Shown: in pieces, positions 11,492-22,588 of the stretch | Numbering within the stretch: the stretch's first letter is position 1 | Layout of the letters: each line of letters starts with the position of its first letter | Source of the DNA: Staphylotrichum longicolle | Lineage: Eukaryota; Ascomycota; Sordariomycetes; Sordariales; Chaetomiaceae | NCBI GenBank assembly: GCA_019096155.1 | Contig: JAHCVI010000005.1 | Coordinates: 1,746,468 to 1,810,467, forward strand | Direction: 5' to 3' | DNA: 64,000 nt | Notes under the pieces: generated by a model | Database searches by the model: none | What the model was told of the DNA's origin: nothing | Seen by the model: the letters and a program-made list of their open reading frames with translations, nothing else | Translations under genes and position numbers: made by a program

Positions 11492-12513
11492 TGTCGCTCG
11501 AGGTCGGCGCTCATGCTCTCATGCTCTCATGCTCGGGAAACGGAGCGATGGCCAGAGTGCGCTTGACTGGCAGACAGGCAGCTCTCCTTCGGGGGGTTTG
11601 TTTCGTTTCGGAATCTTGGGGAAACCGAAGGCGGAGGTTGATTGCGCCACGTCCAATGCAGGCCGTCACTGGAGGCACCCTGAGGGCACTCGGGGCGGTG
11701 CGGGGGATGACCCAAGCACACCGACTGCCTGAAGCTAACCCACCGCTTGCCGCAGCTCGCTCCCCTGCAAAGGCGCGAGAGATGGACCCCACCCCAGCTC
11801 CAGGCCCCAATTCTCCAATGAGCAGCAGGGACTGGCTCCCTGGCAAGACCCCACCAAGCCCACCAGGTTCATTGCCTCCGAAATGAAGTCCGATTCCATA
11901 ACATCCACTTCCTTCTCTTATCCCCTCCACCACATCTGCGATAAGGCGTGAGGGTGCAGCAGTGCCTGAAACCCCTGGAGGGGCTGGGTGCATGAAGTTG
12001 GTCTGCCAACTTGCGGCGGCACCGGGGGGCAAAGCAGCAGGTAACCGCTCTGCCGCTATCTGGCGGCGTGGAGTCGCCACAAGGGACGTTGTCCCTGCCG
12101 CATTTTGCTGAGCTCTGGCAGATCCATTGATCCATTGGATCGGTTGGGCTGCAGCTGAGGGAGGACCCATGATGTAATCTAGCATCTGCATGGCATCCAG
12201 AGAGGAATCCAGAGCTCACCACTCGCGCACTGCAGCTTGCACAGCTGATAGCTCTCGGTACACATCAAACTGCAGCCCTCAATCTCGTATCCTATTTTTT
12301 CCATCGCCCCGCTTCCAGCTCGTCTCATTCCTTCCCTGAGAGTAAATACACCGGGTTCTGCCTCTCCTCACCTGACACCGTACAAGTCTTGACGGAGATC
12401 CATTCCTCTCTGACGCCCGTAAGCGACGAATTTCTGCGGGAATTGCATCTTCTGGAACCTGCATCTTCAGGGTCGAACACGCGTCAGCAAGAGCCAACAA
12501 CACTGCAGCAGAA
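11492..12513. promoter_or_regulatory. Divergent intergenic region ClpX/branching enzyme
   Basis: About 1 kb between the divergent start codons of ClpX (minus) and the branching enzyme (plus). The part next to the branching enzyme is C/T-rich (12290-12420). A triple 8-mer lies next to the ClpX start and is listed separately. No gene recognised. Confidence 0.45.
11511..11534. repeat. Three perfect 8-bp tandem repeats (TCATGCTC)
   Basis: TCATGCTC occurs at 11511-11518, 11519-11526 and 11527-11534, about 20 bases upstream of the ClpX ATG (minus strand), so probably in its 5' leader. A separate 12-bp direct repeat CGCTCGAGGTCG occurs at 11465-11476 and 11495-11506, straddling the start codon. Confidence 0.8.
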
Positions 12514-15035
12514 ATGGATCCCATTGCTGTAAACTCGTCCAACACGTTGGTCGACGGGGGCAAGGTGGCCGAGGACGACATCCCCAAGGACGGCACCGGT
12601 TCGTCCTCCAAAAAGGCTGCTCCTCAATGCCTGCGTGCCGTCAACTGACTCGTGAGACAGGCGTGCTCAAGCTCGACCCATGGCTGGCACCTTTCAAGGA
12701 CTCATTGAAAAGACGCTACGCCAAGGCCCAGGACTGGATCAAGAAGATCGATTCAGTCGAAGGCGGGTTAGACAAGTTCAGCAAGGTATGCTTGACTCGT
12801 CCCCAAAGTCATCTCGCCAACTGGCTCACTGACCATCTCAGGGGGCGGAAAGCTTTGGATTGCATGCGAAGCCGGACGGCACCATTGTTTACAGAGAATG
12901 GGCTCCCAATGCCATCCAGGCCTCGCTAATCGGCGACTTTAGTGAGTTTTGAAACCTGTTGATCTTGAGGCCACAATCTCACCTTTTGTTTTTTTCTCTT
13001 GTGAAGACAAATGGGATAGGAAGGCACACCCCATGAAGAAGAATGAGTTTGGCGTATTTGAGATCACCATCCCGCCCACGGCCGACGGCAAACCCGCCAT
13101 CCCTCACAACTCCAAGATCAAGGTATGTCCGACGACGGGACCTCCGAGAACCAAGGGCCAGACTAACAAACCCAGATCACACTCGAGCTGCCCACAGCAG
13201 AATGGGTCGACAGGCTGCCCGCCTGGATCAAGTATGTCACGCAGGACCTGTCGGTATCGCCGGCCTACGACGCCCGCTTCTGGAACCCGCCGGCGGCCAG
13301 CCGGTACGCCTTCAAGCATGACCGGCCCAAGAAACCCGCCAGCCTGCGCATCTACGAGGCCCACGTTGGCATCTCGTCGCCCGAGCTGCGCGTCACCACC
13401 TACAAGGAGTTCACCAAAGACATGCTGCCGCGCATCAAGAGCCTGGGCTACAACGCCATCCAGCTCATGGCCATCATGGAGCACGCATACTACGCCAGCT
13501 TCGGCTACCAGGTCAACAACTTCTTCGCCGCCAGCAGCCGCTACGGCGAGCCCGAGGACCTCAAGGAGCTGGTTGATGTGGCGCACAGCTTGGGGTTGGT
13601 CGTGCTGCTGGACGTGGTGCACAGCCACGCGTCCAAGAACGTGCTGGATGGGCTGAACCAGTTCGATGGGACTGATCACCAGTACTTCCACGAGGGCGGC
13701 AGGGGCAAGCATGAGCTCTGGGACAGCAGGCTGTTCAACTATGGCCACCACGAGGTCATGAGGTTCTTGCTGAGCAACCTGCGGTTCTGGATGGACGAGT
13801 ACCATTTCGACGGCTTCCGGTTTGACGGCGTCACGAGCATGCTCTACCTCCACCACGGTATTGGAACGTAAGTTTGTTGTTCGGCCCTGCAATGTGCGAA
13901 GCACTGGACTGACCGTTACAGTGGGTTTTCTGGCGGTTACCACGAGTACTTTGGCCCGAGTGTTGATGAGGAAGCGGTCGTCTACCTCATGATAGCCAAC
14001 GAGATGCTCCACGAGCTGTACCCAGAGGTCATCACCGTGGCCGAGGATGTCTCGGGCATGCCAGCGCTCTGCCTCCCGCTGTCGCTAGGAGGTGTAGGGT
14101 TTGATTACAGACTTGCCATGGCGCTCCCTGACATGTGGATCAAGATCCTCAAGGAGAAGAAGGACGAGGACTGGGACATCGGCAACATCTGCTTCACTCT
14201 GACCAATCGCCGCCATGGAGAGAAGACGATTGCTTATGCAGAGAGCCACGATCAGGCGTAGGTCTCGTGTTCTCCTGTGTTTTGGACCCTGTGCTAACCC
14301 CCGCTGCAGCCTGGTCGGCGACAAGTCACTCATGATGCACCTCTGCGACGCCGAGCTCTACACCAACATGTCGGTCCTCGCGCCGCTCACACCAGTCATT
14401 GACCGGGGCATGGCGCTGCACAAGATGATTCGCCTCTTGACGCACGCATTGGGCGGCGAAGGGTGGCTCAACTTCGAGGGTAACGAGTTTGGCCACCCAG
14501 AGTGGCTGGACTTCCCGCGCGAGGGCAACCAAAACTCGTTCTGGTATGCCCGACGCCAGCTGAACCTGACCGAGGACCACCTGCTGCGCTACCAGTTCCT
14601 CAACAACTTTGACCGCTCCATGAACCTGTGCGAGGCCAAGTACGGCTGGCTGCACGCCCCGCAGGCCTACATCTCGCTCAAGCACGAGGGCGACAAGGTC
14701 ATTGTCTTTGAGCGGGCGGGCTTGGTGTTCGTCTTCAACTTCAACTCGACCCAGAGCTTTACGGATTACCGGATCGGCATTGAGGTTCCGGGCACCTACC
14801 GCATCGTCCTGGACACGGACACCAAAGAGCATGGCGGATTCTGCCGCATCGACGACAGCACCCGCTTCTTCACGGAGCCGCTCGAGTGGAACGAGAGGAA
14901 GAACTGCACACACATTTACATCCCTGCGAGGACCGCTTTGGTGAGTCGGCTCATCAAGCTTTTGTTTTCTTGGCTGTCTACTAACACATTCTGCTCTAGG
15001 TTCTGGCACCTGAATCGACTGTGTCGCAGACATGA
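12514..15035 (+). CDS. GLC3: 1,4-alpha-glucan (glycogen) branching enzyme
   Basis: Eight exons: 12514-12598, 12661-12785, 12842-12941, 13007-13122, 13176-13867, 13922-14257, 14310-14940 and 15000-15035. All introns are GT-AG, 52-65 nt, and phases match; the product is 706 aa, standard for fungal branching enzymes. It makes alpha-1,6 branches in glycogen in the cytosol. The N-terminal CBM48 module carries YREWAPNAIQASLIGDFNKW. The GH13 barrel shows DVVHSHASKN, GFRFDGVTSM (nucleophile Asp), VITVAEDVSG (acid/base Glu) and YAESHDQAL (third catalytic Asp). A short last exon encodes VLAPESTVSQT. Intact and well conserved throughout. Confidence 0.95.
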
Positions 15036-15764
15036 ATACTGGAGAGCTTGGGGGGTTAGATAGGTAAACCTGGGATTGCACGCGGGTATTTTTGTATTGC
15101 AACCTTGACGAAACGTCTGAACTCAGACCGAAACAAAACGAGCGGGGTAAAAAGAGAAGTGTGTGTTCGTGACAGAAAGTGCTGTCCTGGGTTGCTGCGT
15201 TTCCGTTACTGGATTTGAGAGGTTGACGTGCAAAAATGCCACTTGTCCATCCAATCGGCGTCGACGTTGGCGTCTTTCAATTCAAGGCCCGACCCGGGAC
15301 CTTCCGGTGGGCCGTCGCAACAGCAACGCGAAACAGCAAGCTGCAAAGCTCAATTGAACGGGGCAAACAGGCTCAAACAGTAGGCTTCCATGGAATTCGA
15401 GAATCGCAGAAGCCCTCGTACGGTAGGAGCAGTAAGGCTCCCAACAACAGGGAGGGAATCAAATTCACTCAGCGGCAGCGCATCAAGCACTGTGGCCAAG
15501 ATTTGTCGGAACGGATTGGGTCCCTTGCATTTTCTGGGGAAAAAGAGTGGTTGACGGCAAGCACCTGGCGCAGTTTTGCGGGAGGGCTGGCAGTCCGAGG
15601 CCCACCTTTTTTCCAAAACAAGACGTCACGTGAAATGTTGGAGCTCCGCAGCTCCTAGCCGAAAGCTCGTCGAGAGATTTTCGAACCCGTTTTCTTCCCT
15701 CCCCCGAGCCATCTCTTCTCACTGCACATCCACCGTCCCAAGTCCGCCCTGCATCATCGTCAAG
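15036..15764. promoter_or_regulatory. Intergenic region upstream of ATP2
   Basis: 729 bases holding the branching enzyme 3' region and the ATP2 promoter. CCAATCGG near 15249-15256 fits the core of a CCAAT (Hap complex) box, which often serves respiratory genes, but it is about 510 bases from the ATG and a single match proves little. The last 80 bases before the ATG are C/T-rich. Confidence 0.4.
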
Positions 15765-17892
15765 ATGTTCAAGAGGTGAGTTGCCGCCGAGAGACACGAC
15801 TTTTCGAATTTCTGAAGCCGGCCCCCGGCCAATTGACCCGAATTGATGCTGACGCAAAGCTTTTCTCCCCTCGCGCAGCGGCATTTCCGCCTTCGCCCGG
15901 GCCCGTCCCTCCTTCGCGGCGGCGACTCGTCGCGCCGTTCGCCCGGCCAGCCTCAGGGCCCCGGCCTTCAGCAGGTTTGCCAGCACTGCCGGCGTTGGTG
16001 ATGGCAAGATCTACCAGGTCATCGGTAAGCAAGCCTCGACACGCAACGGCCGGCGTCTCTCCCGGGGACCTCCGACCGGGAAAATTGTTTCCTCAGGCTA
16101 ACCGCGCAAAACACAACAGGTGCCGTCGTCGATGGTTAGTAGCTCTCCATGTGGCCCGCAACGCGCCGCTGCGCGCAGTTCCCCGTCACATTGCAGCTGA
16201 CGCCGTCGACAGTCAAGTTCGATACCGAGAAGCTCCCCCCCATTCTCAACGCCCTTGAGACCACCAACAATGGCCAGAAGCTCGTCCTCGAGGTCGCGGT
16301 ATGCCAAGCCTTCCTAGCCGCCAATCACACGCAACCTGCTAACCAAGCCACAGCAACATCTCGGCGAGAACGTCGTGAGGTGCATTGCCATGGACGGTTG
16401 GTTTTCCCGTCGCATGGCTCGGTTGAGAGAGGAGTGGTTCTAATCCAACTATTCCAGGTACTGAGGGTCTGGTCCGTGGTGCCAAGGCTGCCGATAGTGA
16501 GTTTTCCTATTTGTGCTTTCTTTCTCGCTGTGCTGCAGCTTGCTAACTACTCGCAACAGCTGGTGCTCCCATCACCATCCCGTGAGTTGAAACGCTTTTT
16601 CTGGCGCCAAGATCTCGATATTGGCTGGGCATCGGCTGACGTAGATATCATCACAGCGTCGGCCCTGCCACTCTCGGCCGTATCATGAACGTCACTGGTG
16701 ACCCGATCGATGAGCGTGGCCCCATCAAGACTGACAAGTTCCTTCCTATCCACGCCGAGGCTCCCGAGTTCGTCGACCAGTCCACGACCGCTGAGATTCT
16801 GGTTACTGGTATCAAGGTCGTGGATCTGCTGGCTCCCTACGCTCGTGGTGGCAAGATTGGTCTCTTCGGTTTTCGGTGGTGCGGCAAACCCAAGTCTTCA
16901 TTCAGGAGCTGATCAACAACATCGCCAAGGCCCACGGTGGTTACTCCGTCTTCACTGGTGTCGGCGAGCGTACCCGTGAGGGTAACGATCTGTACCACGA
17001 AATGCAGGAGACCTCCGTCATTCAGCTCGAGGGCGAGTCCAAGGTCGCCCTGGTCTTCGGTCAGATGAACGAGCCCCCCGGAGCCCGTGCCCGTGTCGCT
17101 CTTACCGGTCTGACCGTCGCTGAGTACTTCCGTGATGCTGAGGGCCAGGATGGTAAGCAATTTTCCTGCTGCTCTTGAAATTGCCGCACATGTCTGACAG
17201 GAAACCAGTGCTTCTCTTCATCGACAACATCTTCCGTTTCACCCAGGCCGGTTCCGAGGTGTCTGCCCTTCTCGGTCGTATCCCCTCTGCCGTCGGTTAC
17301 CAGCCCACCCTCGCCGTCGACATGGGTGGTATGCAGGAGCGTATTACCACCACCAAGAAGGGTTCCATTACCTCGGTCCAGGCCGTCTACGTGCCTGCTG
17401 ACGATTTGACTGATCCTGCCCCCGCCACCACCTCGCTCACTTGGACGCCACCACTGTCTTGTCCCGTGGTATCTCCGAGTTGGGTATCTACCCCGCCGTC
17501 GACCCTCTCGACTCCAAGTCCCGTATGCTGGACCCCCGCATTGTCGGCGCGGACCACTACGAGACCGCCACCCGCGTTCCAGCAGATCTCCAGGAGTACC
17601 TCCTGCAGATATCATTGCCATTCTCGATGGACGAGCTGTCGGAAAGCTGACAAGCTTACCGTCGAGCGCGCCCGTAAGATCCAGCGTTTCCTGAGCCAGC
17701 CTTTCACCGTCGCCCACGTCTTCACCATCGAGGCACGCCGTCGACCTCAAGGACACCATCGCCTCGTTCAAGGCCATTCTCAGCGGTGAGGGCGACGACC
17801 TCCCCGAGGGTGCCTTCTACATGGTTGGCGATTTCGCGTCGGCGCGGGCGAAGGGCGAGAAGATTCTGGCTGAGCTCGAGAAGAGCGCGTAA
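15765..17892 (+). CDS. ATP2: ATP synthase F1 subunit beta, mitochondrial (frame broken by indels)
   Basis: Catalytic beta subunit of mitochondrial F1Fo ATP synthase. Nine exons can be traced: 15765-15775, 15879-16024, 16120-16134, 16213-16298, 16354-16396, 16458-16496, 16560-16581, 16657-17152 and 17209-17892. Junctions restore KIYQVIGAVVDVKFDTEKLPP and ITIPVGPATLGRIMNV. An Arg/Ala-rich presequence precedes STAGVGDGKIYQVIGAVVD. VFTGVGERTREGNDLYHEM, VALVFGQMNEPPGARARVAL, LLFIDNIFRFTQAGSEVSALLGR and the final ARAKGEKILAELEKSA are intact. Damage: the P-loop region (16863-16905) encodes no Walker A in any frame; a base is missing near 17434; several indels lie at 17578-17655; another disturbance is near 17730. 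ATP2 is normally single-copy, so error or an assembly artefact is likelier than a true null allele. Confidence 0.88.
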
Positions 17893-18726
17893 TCGGGGGG
17901 CCTGTAAAACTGGGGAAGGAATCGGCGACCTGTGTATAGAAGCGAAACGGTTTCCGGGGAGTTCCCTTAGCTCAGTCAAGTTTCATTTGTGAGCTGTGTA
18001 TCAATCAATTTTGTCTGTCTCTTCGGCCCGGCTGGTCAGTGACTTGTGTGTGCTTTCTGTCGTCTCTGTCCATGCCGTTATCTTGTTCCTTCCCAGGAGT
18101 GATGTCGGTGTGCATGTCAGCCGTCCGGTTCGATGTGAAGTCTTTAAAAGTAGGCAGGTCCTCTCGGCCGCCAGTTCTGGTCGTCGACATTGATGGATCC
18201 CTACGCAGGTCCAACGGAATTTCGATGATCATCGAAGGGGGCTTGGCGGTGGTCCAATGGGGTGTTTTGACACAGAGTGGGATCGGGACCATTGGGGAGC
18301 AAGTTGATTATCCTCCGAAGTAATCAATCGTTTAGCCGCGTTCCTTGGATCTACTCTGGCAGACGACGGCAATTCAGAACATGGAGGGAGATTTCCCACC
18401 AGTCAACTTCATGGGCTCTTAAAGTACCTGAGGTTTTGCGGGGGAGGGTATGTACACGTGTAGGGGGGCGGGAATCTGGGGATGTGGTGTGGTGGTTATG
18501 GTCTGGTCTGGTTTGGTCTGGTTTCCGATGGGGCGGGATGACTGTGTATAAAGGGGTCTTGGCCTCCATGCTTGGCTTTTGCTCGAAAAGGGTGAAGGGA
18601 GAGACAAAGAGATAAATCTTTCTGCGAGGCCCTGATTTTTTGGTTCGTTCGTACTTTTGTTTTTGACGTGGCGTCTCCTTGCAAAAAGCATTTTGTGACG
18701 ACCCCGACTGCTGTGCCGTGGACGAG
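17893..18726. promoter_or_regulatory. Intergenic region and promoter of the CE1 esterase gene
   Basis: 834 bases between ATP2 and the esterase ATG. TATAAAGG at 18547-18554 sits 173 bases before the ATG and is a credible TATA element. A minus-strand GGCTAA (18332-18337) matches the core of the XlnR/Xyr1 xylanase-regulator site, and several GGGG-type CreA-like sequences occur (for example near 18438). These links to xylan control are inference from short motifs. Confidence 0.45.
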
Positions 18727-19885
18727 ATGGTCGTGTTCAGCAACGTTGCTGTCGCCATGGCGGCGGCGGTGATGTCGGGCGCGGGCGTTGTGATGGGCGC
18801 GCAGCTTACCAAGGTCAACTACCCGAACAATGCGACGAGCAGGGCCGAGATGTATATCTATGTGCCCGACAAGGTGGTGGCGTCGCCGCCATTGGTGGTG
18901 GTTATTCGTATGTATTCTCTCGTTCATTGAGTCTGGTATCTATAGCAATTGCGGTCACTCCTGGAACGGATGCTCGAAGGGCTGTAGACTGAAGAAAGCA
19001 ACTCTTCCCCCTCTACCACGCCTGGCCCTCCTACTCTCATCAGATCACAACTAGTAAAGCTCCCACTGACCACTCCCACACAAAGACTCCTGCCAATCCT
19101 CGGCCTCGTCCTACTTCGGCAACTCCAAGATCCCGTGGCACCAAGGGTCCGACCGCAAGGGGTACATCACGCTGTGGCCGTCGTCGCCCAACTCGGGGAC
19201 CTGCTGGGACGTGTCGTCGCGGGGCTCGCTCTCCCACGGGGGCGGCGGCGACAGCCAGGCCATCGCCAACATGGTGGGGTACGCCATCGACAAGTACGGC
19301 GTCGACCGCGACCGCGTCTACCTCACGGGCGGCAGCTCGGGCGCCATGATGGGCAACGTCCTGGCCGCGACGTATCCGCAGCTGTTCAAGGCGGCGAGCT
19401 TGTACAGTGGCGTGCCGGCCGGATGTTTTGTCAGTTCCGGGGGCGGGGTAGCGCAGTGGAATAATAGCTGCAGTGGGGGGCAGAGTAAGGCTTCGGCTGA
19501 GCAGTGGTACGTTTCTTTCCTTCTCCTTCTGGCCGTGGGGGGGTTGCGGTGGTTGTGCTGAGTGACGCTGACTTTTTGACGGGGAATAAGGGGCAATGTG
19601 GTGCGCAACATGTACCCCGGATACAACGGTCCGCGGCCCAAGATGCAGATCTGGCACGGCAGCGCCGACAGCACGCTGGCGCCGGCGAATTATCAGGAGA
19701 CGATCAAGCAGTGGACGAATGTGTTTGGGGTCAGCCAGACGCCGACAAGCACGGTCAAGAATTATCCGCAGGCGAACTACCAGACGGATAACTATGGGGA
19801 GAACGTGCAGGGAATTTATGCGAGTGGTGTTGGGCACAGTGTCCCGTCGAACTTGACCGCGAGTGAGCAGTGGTTTGGGTTGTGA
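18727..19885 (+). CDS. Secreted carbohydrate esterase family 1 (acetylxylan/feruloyl esterase-like)
   Basis: Three exons (18727-18907, 19086-19506, 19591-19885) give 298 aa. The splices restore VVVIHSCQSSASSYFG and AEQWGNVVRNMYPGYNG. The first ~25 residues (MVVFSNVAVAMAAAVMSGAG then VVMGA) make a signal peptide, so the product is extracellular. It belongs to the CE1/PHB-depolymerase-type alpha/beta hydrolases. Nucleophile Ser is in LTGGSSGAMMGNV; acid Asp probably in IWHGSADSTLAP; His in GVGHSVPS. The ASLYSGVPAGCF block and the final GENVQGIYASGVGH resemble fungal acetylxylan esterases that deacetylate plant xylan. There is no C-terminal CBM1. Feruloyl esterase activity remains possible. Intron 1 (178 nt) is long for this window. 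Confidence 0.85.
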
Positions 19886-20075
19886 TGGCTGGCCGGGGAG
19901 GGTCGAGGGGCAAGAGAAGAGGGCGAAATTGAAGCGGATATTGCTGTATCTATCGGTGGCTGCCGGTAGGTATTCCAGGTACACTGCAACCATCATCCCG
20001 TCCTGTTCGACTCGCCTTCGCTCAGCACTGATCCGGATGTACACATCGTGGGGAGGTTTTGATTGACGGTCACCG

Positions 20076-21482
20076 TCAACACATGCCAAACTGGCACATT
20101 TTACTCCGGTACTCCGTCACCTCGGCACTAACGTCGTCCTCTCTGACTGCTCGGATGGCGAGCTCTCTCTCGCAGGCCGAAGTGAGCGGCTCTTCTTCGA
20201 CGAGGGTTGCGGGCTGGTCCCAGTCGGGGTCGTCCAGAAGCAGCCTAGCAATGTCCTTGCCGCTCTCCAGATGCAAGGAAGCCATGGGGATCCGCAGCAA
20301 GTGGTGCCACTCGGCACCAAGGTAGCGGTATATGCTGGGTATTTCAAGCTCGGCGATGTTGTCCATCCACCAACACGAGTCGATTCGAAACTTGACAAAG
20401 ACAAGGAAGTGCGCAAGTATGACCAGGGCACGCGGCCGTCTCTGGCGAGCTGCATCGATGATGGGGTCCGGAAGAAAGGTGGGGAAGGTGCAAATGCGCA
20501 ACAGCAGCATGTGGCTGATGCCCTTTTTCAGCTCGAGGTAGAGAGATCCCAGAAACTGAAGCGCTTTGTAGTATTTCTGGACAAGGTCGTAGTCGGGGTC
20601 GCCCTCTTTGATCGACGCGACCATGAAGAGAAGATAGTTTGGGAGACAGCGAGCCGACGCATCCAGGTCCACGTCGGGGCGGAAGACGAGAGCGGCAATT
20701 CCCGATCGAAAGAGCTGCGGGAGCTTGATGACCTGCATGATGGCGCCAATACCCTTCCAGATGCCCATCCAGTGCAGAACCGAAAGCGGTTGGGCCTCCT
20801 CGCCGCGAAACACATGTGTTGACAGACCGCAGAGCAGCAGAGAGCAAGCTAACAGAGCCGGAAAACTGGCAGGGTCTGCAGCCTCGACTGCCTTTCGGTA
20901 AGTCTCGAAGGCATCCGCTCGGTACCGGATTTCTTGCGACCGCGAGACGCCCATGTGATGGATGCCGAGATGGTTGATGTGCATAGCAGCAAGCCCGAGC
21001 AGCGAGTTCATCAAGAAGGGGTGGGCGAAGGCGTGTTGGACGACGTTCACTTTGAGGATGACGTCGACGTTGCGCTCCCGCAGGCCGCCGGTCGAGAAGG
21101 AGGCGTAGGTGGCGGTGGTGTAGAACCAGAGGAGACGCATATCCAGCTCGCTGTGCCCGCCTGGGATGAACAGCGGTTGCTGCGGAACGGTGGTAGCGTG
21201 CTTGGCCGCGAGTGTGAGGGCTGTTGCTGGTCCCTTTCCCGGCGATGAAGCAGCACTGGTGCTTGCTGTAGGGCTCGCACGCTTCGACACGGCCAAGTAC
21301 ACGCATGTTTCCTTCCGGATGGTACATGACCGGCAGGTTGGGCGGGCCTCGTCGCACTTGACCTTGCGTGTCTTGCAGTTGCGGCATCCGGTCCTGGTCT
21401 TGCGGTGCGGGCGTTTGGCGTGGTAGGGTTTTTCGGTGGCTGCCGTTCTGACGGGAAGACTGAGCTTTTCTTCTTCCACCAT
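20076..21482 (-). CDS. Zn(II)2Cys6 transcription factor, Upc2/Ecm22-like
   Basis: Uninterrupted frame of 468 aa from the ATG at 21480-21482, which has a good context (ACAACCATGG). An upstream in-frame ATG at 21638 would add 52 residues. The N-terminal binuclear zinc cluster reads C-x2-C-x6-C-x5-C-x2-C-x6-C (TGCRNCKTRKVKCDE...CRSCTIRKETC), preceded by a basic stretch. After a Ser/Thr/Ala-rich linker comes the LDMRLLWFYTTATYASFSTG and HPFLMNSLLGLAAMHINHLG arrangement seen in sterol-uptake regulators of the Upc2/Ecm22 type. It is a nuclear DNA-binding regulator. The sterol connection is only a family resemblance; many fungal paralogues with this layout control other pathways. Convergent with the esterase gene, with only 190 bases between them. 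Confidence 0.85.
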   Translation of the reverse strand: MVEEEKLSLPVRTAATEKPYHAKRPHRKTRTGCRNCKTRKVKCDEARPTCRSCTIRKETCVYLAVSKRASPTASTSAASSPGKGPATALTLAAKHATTVPQQPLFIPGGHSELDMRLLWFYTTATYASFSTGGLRERNVDVILKVNVVQHAFAHPFLMNSLLGLAAMHINHLGIHHMGVSRSQEIRYRADAFETYRKAVEAADPASFPALLACSLLLCGLSTHVFRGEEAQPLSVLHWMGIWKGIGAIMQVIKLPQLFRSGIAALVFRPDVDLDASARCLPNYLLFMVASIKEGDPDYDLVQKYYKALQFLGSLYLELKKGISHMLLLRICTFPTFLPDPIIDAARQRRPRALVILAHFLVFVKFRIDSCWWMDNIAELEIPSIYRYLGAEWHHLLRIPMASLHLESGKDIARLLLDDPDWDQPATLVEEEPLTSACERELAIRAVREDDVSAEVTEYRSKMCQFGMC

Positions 21483-22588
21483 GGTTGTGTCCTGGAGTGC
21501 TGACTGAAGAAATGCCGATGGAGGTGGGTTGGTTTCCGGACGGCCTCCGGCCAAGGGCGCGGCGTACTGTGGGGATGCGGAGTCACGAAGCCGGACAGCC
21601 GACTGACGAGGGCCGTACAGAGGAGTTGCACCGGACAAAGGTAGACGGGGTGGGTCACGCTGAAGCTTCCCTTGTTGATGATGGCTGATGACACAGCAGG
21701 CGGGTTGAGAAGCAGTTCGACATCAAGTTATTATGCCTTCGTCAACGCTCCGTGCCTGAGATGCGACCAACGCTTCACTCGGCATTTTACCTCAGCCCCA
21801 TCGGGATGCGGTCATAGGCGAGGCAGTGAGCGAGTTGAGCTCAAAGAAACGGAACCTGGGAGTGTTGAGTTCGAGGTTGGGACATGGGCTTTGACGAATC
21901 GCGGCACAGCTTTTGAGCAGTGGGCCTTCCGTGCTTACGACTTCCAAAGTTCCAAGCAGTCGCCTCAACGTCGGGTCATCAGGCCCCCAACCCTCACTAA
22001 GACACGCATCGCAGCAATCTACCCGTGGTTTGGGCCCTGTTGGCCGCGTGCCATCTAATACGTAACCTGCGGCCAACTCCGGAGATGGTGACTGCCATCA
22101 AAAATATGCTGCAGCTCAACGATTATTCTGTGCATACCCCTTGCTCGCTCTCGCCTTCGAAGCCACCCCCTATCCCATGTCCTTCTCACAATGTTTATTC
22201 TTGAGCACACGGAGCTCTGTACGCGGTGGCGTAGAGGATTCATCATAGACACTTTTTGCTGGGGGCAATGACCTACACAGTGGTGGTGTCTTGAGAGACT
22301 GAGGTGGTGGAGTTACCTGAATTACAGATTACCGTATCGCAGTTGGTGAGGGTGGATCCAAGCGATGGGAGATCCACCACTCATGGCTCAGGAATGGCGA
22401 CGCGTGGGCCAGGAAGAGCAGGGTGTCAACGCGACTCGGTATCACTGTCGCTGAACGCTCCTCGATATCACTGTCTCTGAACGCTACTAGTATCACTGTC
22501 TCTGAACGCTTGTCCGCAACTCGGACGGATATTGAATATTGAATCGCAGCAAATCTGCCAAGTTGTCTGCTATTTAAAGAACTGTGCC
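21483..22588. promoter_or_regulatory. Divergent intergenic region Zn2Cys6 factor/ORC5
   Basis: 1.1 kb between divergent start codons. The ORC5-proximal part contains a three-copy tandem repeat, listed separately, and an AT-rich TATTTAAAG at 22571-22579 immediately before the ORC5 ATG. Nothing else recognised. Confidence 0.45.
22440..22510. repeat. Three tandem copies of a 20-bp element in the ORC5 promoter
   Basis: TATCACTGTCTCTGAACGCT occurs starting at 22440 (one mismatch, G for T), 22466 and 22491, with periods of 26 and 25 bases. The copies end about 80-130 bases before the ORC5 ATG. The 5-6 base linkers between them differ. Confidence 0.9.
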
